Positions 6,762-11,621 of a DNA stretch of 11,621 nt are shown here, piece after piece. Each line of letters opens with the position of its first letter. The stretch's first letter is position 1. Position numbers and translations under genes: made by a program. The notes below the pieces were generated by a model. That model was not told the origin of the DNA and ran no database searches. It was given only the letters and a program-made list of their open reading frames with translations. The stretch is from Sphingomonas sp. (GTDB lineage Bacteria > Pseudomonadota > Alphaproteobacteria > Sphingomonadales > Sphingomonadaceae): contig JASLBO010000422.1 of the NCBI GenBank assembly GCA_030146605.1, positions 1 to 11,621 on the forward strand. Direction: 5' to 3'.

Positions 6762-9448
6762 TGGACGTCAACGGCCTGCCGATGTGGGAGCTTGCCGGGC
6801 GCGCCGACTTCGGTCTGGCGCCTTCGGCCAAGCCGCCCTTCATCGCGGACCGGCTTCATTTCAAGGACACGCTCGGCCATCTCCTGCTGTCCGAGAAGCA
6901 GCCCGCGCCCGTGCTGACCGAAGTCGAGACCTGGGCGCGAGCGCAAGCCTCGGCACCTTCGCCGGTCGCCGACCAGCTCGGCGGATTCGCGTGGTGGGAT
7001 GGCGCCTCGAGGACCGTGCAGAGCTCGGGCTTCGCGCCGGGCGCGATCAAGCTGTTCCCGCCCGATCTCGACCCGCCTTATGACGAGCCGCCCAGCATGA
7101 TCGGCGCGAGCGATCTTGCGCTGGGTGGCGACGACGTTCTCTACATCGCCCGCGACGGCGCGCTGACCTGGCGCGATCTACGCGACCGCTGGCGGCCTGC
7201 GCGGATCGTGCGGGACGATTTTCGCGCAGACCTGATCGCGCCGATGCCCGGCGGCGGCGTCTGGGTGTTCGACAAGCTTCATCGCCGGCTCGGGCGGGCG
7301 CGGGGCTATCCGCTCCAGTTCTCCGGCTTGCGCGATTCGGATCCGACGCAGTTCGATCCGGTCGAACCCAATCGCAATCCGCCGCGGTTGATCCGGGCGC
7401 GTGTCGCGGCGCTGGCGAGCGACTATGAAGTGGTGGCGATGGCTGCCTCTGCCGGTGGCAAGCTCGCCTTGCTGGCATGGGAGCCGGGCGAGGACGCCAG
7501 CATCCTCACGCTCGAAGGCAATGCGTTCGCGCGGCGCTTCCGGCTGGAGGGACTGCGCTTCCCCTATTCGCTCGCCTGGGCGGGCCAGGATCGCATCGCG
7601 GTGCTGGCCGGCGACAACGGCAAGCCGGCGCGCCAGGCGTTTATCTATCCAGTCGAAGGCGCGCCGACCCCGGCGGTCGCCACCGCGCCGAGCGGGCAGA
7701 TCCATCCGCTGATCAATCCCGCCGACGCCAAATTCGCCAACAGCCTCGCGCCTGTCCCGCATTATCTCGGTGACGCGGAAGCGGGAGTGGCCACGGTCGA
7801 ACGCCCGCTCCGCGCCCTCTCCGGCACCAGATATGCGCGCAGCGGATCGGTGCTGATCGGTCCGATCGATGCCGGGCGGCCGGGCTGCGTGTGGCACCGG
7901 CTCTATGCCGATGCGGCGGTGCCCGATGGCGGCGCGATCACGATCAACGCGCTGGCGACCGAGGGCCGCGTGCCGCCCAGGCTGCCGGGCGAGGCGCAGG
8001 CGCCGGGCTGGGCGCCGCACCGTATCGCCCGTGCGCGCGCCGATGGCATTCCCAGCGCGAGCTGGGTGTCGCAGCCGAGCGAAGTGCCCTTCGCCGAAAG
8101 CGCGCTGGGCTGCGTCCCCCGGCCCGATGGCGCCGGGCTATGGACGGTGCTGCTGCAACAGACCGGCCGCAAGGTGCGCCGCGTCGCCGGGCGCTATCTG
8201 TGGCTGCACGTCACGCTCGAAGGCGACAGCCAGGCGACGCCCGAACTCGCCGCGCTCAGGGTCTACGCCAACCGCCTGTCATGGCGGGACCAATATCTGC
8301 CGGCATTCTATCGCGAACCGCTCAGCGGTCCCGATGCAGTGGCGGCCGGACCGGCGACGCCCAACGACTTTCTTGAACGCATGCTGCACCTCTACGAAGG
8401 CGTGCTGACCGAGACCGAGGGACGCATCGCCGGATCGTGGCTGCTGACCGATCCCGCCGCGGCGCCCGAGGCCGCTTTGCCGTGGATCGGCGCGTGGATC
8501 GGAGTGGAGATCGACCCCGCCGACAGCGCCGAGCGCACCCGCCAGGCCTTGCTCGCGGCGCCCTATACCGCCGCACTCAACGGCACGCTGGGGGGGCTGC
8601 TGGCCGCGCTCGAGCTCGGGACCGGGGGCCGCCTTTATCAGGGCGCGCGGATCGATCCGAACGAGCGTGCCCCGGCGCCCGGCGCACTCGCCGTCGCCAG
8701 CGTCGGCGATACCGCGACCCGCGCGCTTGCGCTCGGCATGGCGCAGGGCGGCGCGTGCACGATGCTCGCGGGCGGCGCGGTGACGCGCGGCAGCATCGTG
8801 GTGGTCGAGGGCTTCCGCCTGCGCCGCACTTTCGCGACGATCCTCGGCACCGATCTCAACGAGGAAGAGGACCCGCTGACGCTAGGCCTGACTCAATCGG
8901 GCAACAGCTTCGTCGGCGACACGCTGATCCTCGGTGATGTCGCGCGGCAGGAACTGCTATCGCTCTTCCGCCCCGAGATCGACCGCGCGCGCAGCGGTGA
9001 CACCCAGGCGGTCCAGCAATTCTACGCGCGGCTCGCGCACCGCGTGCTCGTGCTGGTGCGCGGCGTGAGCGACCGGAACGAAATGGCGCGGCTCAAGGAC
9101 GTGATCGAGGCCGCAGTGCCGGCGCATGTCGAGGCGAGCATGCATCAGGCACGCCGCCCGCTGATCGTCGGCGCGGCGTCCCTGGTCGGCATCGATTCAT
9201 GGCTCGACGAGCCCGAGCCGTTCGAAGTGGTGCGGCTGGGCCGCTCGATCCTCGGCGAGGGCGATTTCGTCGCGGGATCGGGCGGACTGGACCAGCGCGC
9301 CGACGGGCCGGTGCCGATCCGCCCGAGCGCGCGGGTCAGCGGGCCGGCCGTGGTCAGCGCCGGGCAAGCTTTCGTGCTGAGCGCGATCGGATCGAAGGGC
9401 GCACCCGGCAGCAACATTACCCGCCACATCTGGACGTGGGACGATTGA
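6761..9448 (+). CDS. Large gpI-type phage tail protein (Pvc12/Afp12-like) with N-terminal beta domain and C-terminal half PKD domain
   Basis: This 895-residue protein is multi-domain. Residues ~1-330 look like a beta-propeller or NHL-type region, with repeated strand motifs such as ASDLALGGDDVLYIARDG (116-133) and APMPGGGVWVFDKLHRRLGR (160-179). Residues ~355-505 form another beta region (SVLIGPIDAGRPGCVWHRLY; RYLWLHVTLEGD). The tail-protein core is at ~508-625: QYLPAFYRE (511-519), DFLERMLHLYEGVLTETEGR (536-555), LPWIGAWIGVEID (573-585) and LGGLLAALELGTGG (610-623). The usual distal part follows, EGFRLRRTFATIL (683-695) and VIEAAVPAHVEASMHQA (781-797), where family members bind the wedge. 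P2 gpI is far shorter, so the added domains are eCIS-style. The final ~45 residues (VSGPAVVSAGQAFVLSAIGS to HIWTWDD) are the first half of a PKD/Ig-like domain that stops abruptly; the missing half begins the next gene. The start is set by TGATG overlap with J. Confidence 0.9.
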   Translation: MDVNGLPMWELAGRADFGLAPSAKPPFIADRLHFKDTLGHLLLSEKQPAPVLTEVETWARAQASAPSPVADQLGGFAWWDGASRTVQSSGFAPGAIKLFPPDLDPPYDEPPSMIGASDLALGGDDVLYIARDGALTWRDLRDRWRPARIVRDDFRADLIAPMPGGGVWVFDKLHRRLGRARGYPLQFSGLRDSDPTQFDPVEPNRNPPRLIRARVAALASDYEVVAMAASAGGKLALLAWEPGEDASILTLEGNAFARRFRLEGLRFPYSLAWAGQDRIAVLAGDNGKPARQAFIYPVEGAPTPAVATAPSGQIHPLINPADAKFANSLAPVPHYLGDAEAGVATVERPLRALSGTRYARSGSVLIGPIDAGRPGCVWHRLYADAAVPDGGAITINALATEGRVPPRLPGEAQAPGWAPHRIARARADGIPSASWVSQPSEVPFAESALGCVPRPDGAGLWTVLLQQTGRKVRRVAGRYLWLHVTLEGDSQATPELAALRVYANRLSWRDQYLPAFYREPLSGPDAVAAGPATPNDFLERMLHLYEGVLTETEGRIAGSWLLTDPAAAPEAALPWIGAWIGVEIDPADSAERTRQALLAAPYTAALNGTLGGLLAALELGTGGRLYQGARIDPNERAPAPGALAVASVGDTATRALALGMAQGGACTMLAGGAVTRGSIVVVEGFRLRRTFATILGTDLNEEEDPLTLGLTQSGNSFVGDTLILGDVARQELLSLFRPEIDRARSGDTQAVQQFYARLAHRVLVLVRGVSDRNEMARLKDVIEAAVPAHVEASMHQARRPLIVGAASLVGIDSWLDEPEPFEVVRLGRSILGEGDFVAGSGGLDQRADGPVPIRPSARVSGPAVVSAGQAFVLSAIGSKGAPGSNITRHIWTWDD

Positions 9449-9452
9449 GGAG
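9448..9452 (+). promoter_or_regulatory. Strong ribosome binding site overlapping the gpI stop
   Basis: AGGAG begins with the last base of the TGA stop of the gpI gene and lies eight bases before the ATG at 9461. This supports a genuine, separately initiated start for the next gene, although stop and start are in the same reading frame. Confidence 0.8.
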
Positions 9453-9460
9453 CAGCGACA

Positions 9461-9793
9461 ATGGCGACGTTCAAACCCAATGTGCCGGTGGTCCAGAAGG
9501 AGCCGGTGGTCAGCGTCGACGTGACCGCGGCGAATCCCCTGACCGTGGGCAAGCACACTTTCATCCTCACCGTGGTCGACGATAGCGGCAACGAGTCCGA
9601 CAAGGTCTCGATCGACGTCATCGTGCGCGACACCGATCGGCCCACCGCGGTGATCGATCTGGTCGACAAGAGCGGCAACATCATCAATCCGCCGGTAGTC
9701 GCGCCAGGAGCCAGCTTCATCCTGTCGGCGGCGCGCTCGAAAGACGCCACCAGCAACATCAAGGAATATCGCTTCACCATGGATCCGGCGTAA
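9461..9793 (+). CDS. Small protein made of two half PKD/Ig-like domains (second half, then first half)
   Basis: This is a 110-residue protein. Residues ~14-57 read as the second half of a PKD/Ig-like domain: PVVSVDV, then LTVGKHTFILTVVDDSGNES (27-46) and VSIDVIVRD. Residues ~60-110 read as the first half of another: RPTAVIDLV, PPVVAPGASFILSAARSKD (77-95), SNIKEYRFTMD. It ends at the same fold position as the gpI protein does (just after the strand that in PKD domains carries 'W.FGDG'). It has no signal peptide or membrane segment. It could pair at each end with neighbours (gpI tail before it, the 9799 product after it), or fold alone as a circularly permuted domain. It has a good ribosome site 12 bases after gpI ends. 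PKD-like folds in tail machines generally act as spacers or adhesion modules; the exact job here is inference. Confidence 0.82.
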   Translation: MATFKPNVPVVQKEPVVSVDVTAANPLTVGKHTFILTVVDDSGNESDKVSIDVIVRDTDRPTAVIDLVDKSGNIINPPVVAPGASFILSAARSKDATSNIKEYRFTMDPA

Positions 9794-9798
9794 CCGCG

Positions 9799-10089
9799 AT
9801 GGTCACGCTGGCGCCCGGCAAGGCCTTCTCCAGCTCGCAGCCGACGGTTGTGGTGGAGAATGCGCTCGCGTCCGGCGCCCATGTGTTCCAGCTGGTCGTG
9901 GTCGACGACAGCGGCAATGCCAGCGCGCCGGTCCAGCTGGTGGTGAACGTGTCGAAGCCGGCGCCGAAGTCCGAGCCGACCCCCACGCCGCCGACCCGCG
10001 TCCCCGATCCCGAGAGCCTGCGCCCCGTCGATACGATCAACCCGGCGGTGCTGCGCAACCTCAACCTCCGCAACGTCAAACCCAAATAG
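9799..10089 (+). CDS. Small protein starting with a second-half PKD/Ig-like domain, followed by a Pro-rich linker and basic tail
   Basis: This is a 96-residue protein. Residues ~4-53 (TLAPGKAFSSSQPTVVVE, then ASGAHVFQLVVVDDSGNAS, then VQLVVNV) match the second half of a PKD/Ig-like domain and closely resemble residues 27-55 of the preceding product. A Pro-rich linker (KPAPKSEPTPTPPTRVPDP, 53-71) and a C-terminal region with NPAVLRNLNLRNVKPK (81-96) follow. The ATG lies five bases after the previous stop, in the -1 frame relative to that gene, and no good Shine-Dalgarno precedes it, unlike its neighbours. Translation by coupling (reinitiation) is plausible; alternatively this is the 3' part of a gene split by a real or sequencing frameshift, since reading -1 at the GAT codon near 9782 would give an uninterrupted PKD-like domain. 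The stop overlaps the ribosome site of the next gene. It could cap the PKD chain that begins in the gpI protein. Confidence 0.75.
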   Translation: MVTLAPGKAFSSSQPTVVVENALASGAHVFQLVVVDDSGNASAPVQLVVNVSKPAPKSEPTPTPPTRVPDPESLRPVDTINPAVLRNLNLRNVKPK

Positions 10090-10092
10090 GAA
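10088..10092 (+). promoter_or_regulatory. Ribosome binding site for the 10099 gene overlapping the previous stop
   Basis: AGGAA starts inside the TAG stop of the upstream small gene and ends six bases before the ATG at 10099, fixing that start and implying coupled translation. Confidence 0.7.
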
Positions 10093-10098
10093 TCGCCG

Positions 10099-10962
10099 AT
10101 GAGCACGCTCCTCGCCACCGATCCCCTGGCAGCTCCGCTCAGGCCAGAGCGCGTCAATTACGCGACCGGGGTGCTGCTTCAGGCGGAGGATTTCCGGGAT
10201 GAGCAGACCTATCATCGCGGCCGGCTCGCCATGGCGCTGCGCCATATCGCGGGCTTCGGCACGATCGCCGGGCTGCGCGTGCGCGCGCCCGCCGCGGGAG
10301 ACAATGACCTCGAACTCCGCATCGAGCCGGGCGTGGCGCTCGACCGCTATGGCCGGCTGATCGAACTGGGCGAGCCTTATTGCATCCGCCTCGCCAACTG
10401 GTTCGCGGCGCAGGAGACCGGCAAGCTGCGCACCGCGGTGCACCGTGCGCCCAATGTCGATTTTCCGGCGGCGGTGGTCGCGGATGTATTTCTTTCGGCC
10501 AAGGATTGCGCGCGCGGCATGACCCCCAGCGTCGCCGCGGGGCCGTTCGACGCGCTCGATGCTCTGGTCCCCGCGCGGCTCGCCGAGGAGCCGCAACTCG
10601 AGCTGGTGCTGCGTGCCGAAGCCGATCCCATCCCCAGCCCGACCAATCACTGGCCCGACGCCGGTGCCAGCCGCGACGACAGGCTCAACGCGGTGCTCGG
10701 CTCGTGGGATAGCGGGCTGACCGGCGCCGGCGACGAGGAGCTCGATCCGCTCGCTGAACAAGTCGCCGGCACAGATCCGTCTTCGGTGCTCCTCGCACGC
10801 GTGGCGATCCCGGTGCAGCTCGCCGCCGACGCCCCGTCGAGCGTCCGCCCGGCGATCGATGCCGCACGGCCGTCGGTCGACAACCGTGTCCGCCCCTTCA
10901 TCTTCCTGCCCGGCAAGTGGAGCGGCCGCGCGCCCGCCGCCGGGGCGCTCGTCGAACCTTGA
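10099..10962 (+). CDS. eCIS-associated hypothetical protein with N-terminal 'G..L.A.DF..EQ.Y' module
   Basis: This 287-residue protein has no recognised enzyme motif. Residues ~17-92 form a module seen again in the next gene: VNYATGVLLQAEDFRDEQTY (19-38), HRGRLAMALRHIAGFGTIAG (39-58), then LELRIEPGVALDRYGRLIEL (71-90). I associate this 'tyrosine-glycine-leucine, A-D-F, E-Q-x-Y, then a GxGxIxGL strand and a PG.ALD..GR strand' pattern with structural hypothetical proteins downstream of baseplate genes in eCIS loci. Residues ~125-175 continue with strands (AAVVADVFLSAKDC, LELVLRAEADP), and residues 225-270 include SSVLLARVAIPVQL and DNRVRPFIFLPGKWS. No signal peptide or membrane segment is visible. 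Position after gpI and the PKD proteins suggests a peripheral baseplate or fibre-attachment component; that is inference. Confidence 0.85.
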   Translation: MSTLLATDPLAAPLRPERVNYATGVLLQAEDFRDEQTYHRGRLAMALRHIAGFGTIAGLRVRAPAAGDNDLELRIEPGVALDRYGRLIELGEPYCIRLANWFAAQETGKLRTAVHRAPNVDFPAAVVADVFLSAKDCARGMTPSVAAGPFDALDALVPARLAEEPQLELVLRAEADPIPSPTNHWPDAGASRDDRLNAVLGSWDSGLTGAGDEELDPLAEQVAGTDPSSVLLARVAIPVQLAADAPSSVRPAIDAARPSVDNRVRPFIFLPGKWSGRAPAAGALVEP

Positions 10963-10967
10963 GAGGA
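10963..10967 (+). promoter_or_regulatory. Ribosome binding site for the 10975 gene
   Basis: GAGGA directly follows the TGA stop of the preceding gene and ends seven bases before the ATG at 10975. It fixes the start of the last, right-truncated gene. Confidence 0.7.
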
Positions 10968-10974
10968 ACTGATC

Positions 10975-11621
10975 ATGACCGAACTCGCCAAGGCAAGCGG
11001 CCGCTCGATCATCGAAGTGGCGGACAGTGCCGAAGCTGCGCGGCTCGCCGGCAGCGGCACCGTTTCGCAGGATTCGCTGGATGACGATCTCTCCGGCGGG
11101 CCGCTGATCCTCGACGGGCTGCGGCGGCGGCCGCGCTATTTCGACGGCCGCTTCCTCACCGGCGCCGATCTGACCCGCGACCAGGATTATGTCCGTCAGC
11201 GGCAGGCCGACATGGCGCGTGCCAGCGGCGCGGGCGTGATCAGCGGGCTGCAGGTGGCGGTGGCGTCCAGTGTGCGCGGCCAGACGGTGCGCATCCAGCC
11301 AGGGGTCGGGCTCACGCCATCCGGCGACGTGGTCATGCTCGGCAAGCGCCAGGACGTCCCGATCCTCGACATGCCGGTGACCCGCCAGCTCGATGCCGCG
11401 CTTGGGCTTTCGGCCGAGCCGCGGGTGCCGCTTGGGCGGCGCAGCGGGATGTTCGTGCTCGCGCTGCGCGCCGTCGAGTTCACTGCCAATCCGATCGCCG
11501 CCTATCCGCGCAGCATCACCGGGCAGCGCACCGTCGAGGATGGCGACATCATCGAGGCGACGGCGATCACCTTGATCCCCTATCCCGATCTTAGCGGCGC
11601 CGCGACCCTCAGTGCAGCGCG
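10975..11621 (+). CDS. 5' part of a second protein with the shared N-terminal module; runs off the right edge
   Basis: The frame is open from the ATG to the end of the window, giving 215 residues without a stop, so the gene is truncated here by the window edge. After an acidic, Ala-rich leader (residues ~1-50, including SQDSLDDDLSGGP), residues ~53-127 repeat the module of the previous gene: RYFDGRFLTGADLTRDQDYV (54-73), ARASGAGVISGLQVAV (81-96), VRIQPGVGLTPSGDVVML (105-122). Further on come SGMFVLALRAVEFTANPIAA (157-176), where the neighbour has AAVVADVFLSA, and IIEATAITLIPYP (192-204). The good ribosome site and seven-base spacing support the start. It is probably a structural paralogue of the preceding protein acting at the periphery of the same particle; function is not otherwise known to me. 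Confidence 0.85.
   Translation, partial: MTELAKASGRSIIEVADSAEAARLAGSGTVSQDSLDDDLSGGPLILDGLRRRPRYFDGRFLTGADLTRDQDYVRQRQADMARASGAGVISGLQVAVASSVRGQTVRIQPGVGLTPSGDVVMLGKRQDVPILDMPVTRQLDAALGLSAEPRVPLGRRSGMFVLALRAVEFTANPIAAYPRSITGQRTVEDGDIIEATAITLIPYPDLSGAATLSAA

Noticed and set aside
9779..9793. ATG at 9779 preceded by AAGGAA at 9761 as a start for the 96-aa gene
   Set aside because: That ATG is in the frame of the preceding gene and reaches TAA after four codons, so it cannot start the 9799 product.
9145..10761. 538-residue open frame on the minus strand
   Set aside because: Antisense to the gpI 3' end, both PKD-half genes and the 10099 gene, all supported by ribosome sites and related domains. 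No recognisable motif in the minus product.

Overview
The window is a tightly packed, all plus-strand gene cluster from a high-GC bacterium. Codon choice (almost every third position G or C, frequent GCG/GGC/CGC/ATC/GAC, preference for TGA stops) fits an alphaproteobacterium, most likely a sphingomonad; that assignment is an impression of style, not a measurement. There is no RNA gene, transposase, integrase, CRISPR array or plasmid replication gene. The genes encode the baseplate, spike and accessory parts of a contractile injection system (phage-tail-like particle of the Afp/PVC, or eCIS, class).

Layout, left to right: (1) 2-535, the 3' end of a gene with a Gly/Ala/Ser/Phe low-complexity tract, probably the C-terminus of a tube-end/hub protein. 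(2) 546-719, a 57-residue small protein. (3) 721-1809, a late control D (gpD) type hub protein. (4) 1806-2489, a gpV type spike with OB fold and repetitive beta C-terminus. (5) 2483-4129, an unrecognised 548-residue protein ending in a long hydrophobic segment. (6) 4126-4545, a GPW/gp25 baseplate wedge protein. (7) 4545-6761, a baseplate J-like protein. (8) 6761-9448, an 895-residue gpI-type tail protein with extra domains. (9) 9461-9793 and (10) 9799-10089, two small proteins built from halves of PKD/Ig-like domains. (11) 10099-10962 and (12) 10975 to the right edge, two neighbouring proteins sharing an N-terminal module. Stops and starts overlap or lie within a few bases of each other throughout (ATGA, TGATG, or a Shine-Dalgarno overlapping the preceding stop), so this looks like one translationally coupled operon with no room for internal promoters. 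The longest gap between genes is 12 bases.

Together gpD and gpV would form the central spike, gp25 and J the wedges around it, and gpI would link wedges to peripheral structures. Sheath, inner tube, PAAR tip, tape measure, AAA+ ATPase and any toxin cargo are not in this window and would be expected on either side.

The most interesting features are: a chain of PKD-like domains cut at the same fold position across three consecutive genes (8, 9, 10), which suggests inter-protein fold complementation, a circular permutation, or recoding; and a membrane-segment protein placed between spike and wedge genes, which raises the possibility of a membrane-attached contractile apparatus.
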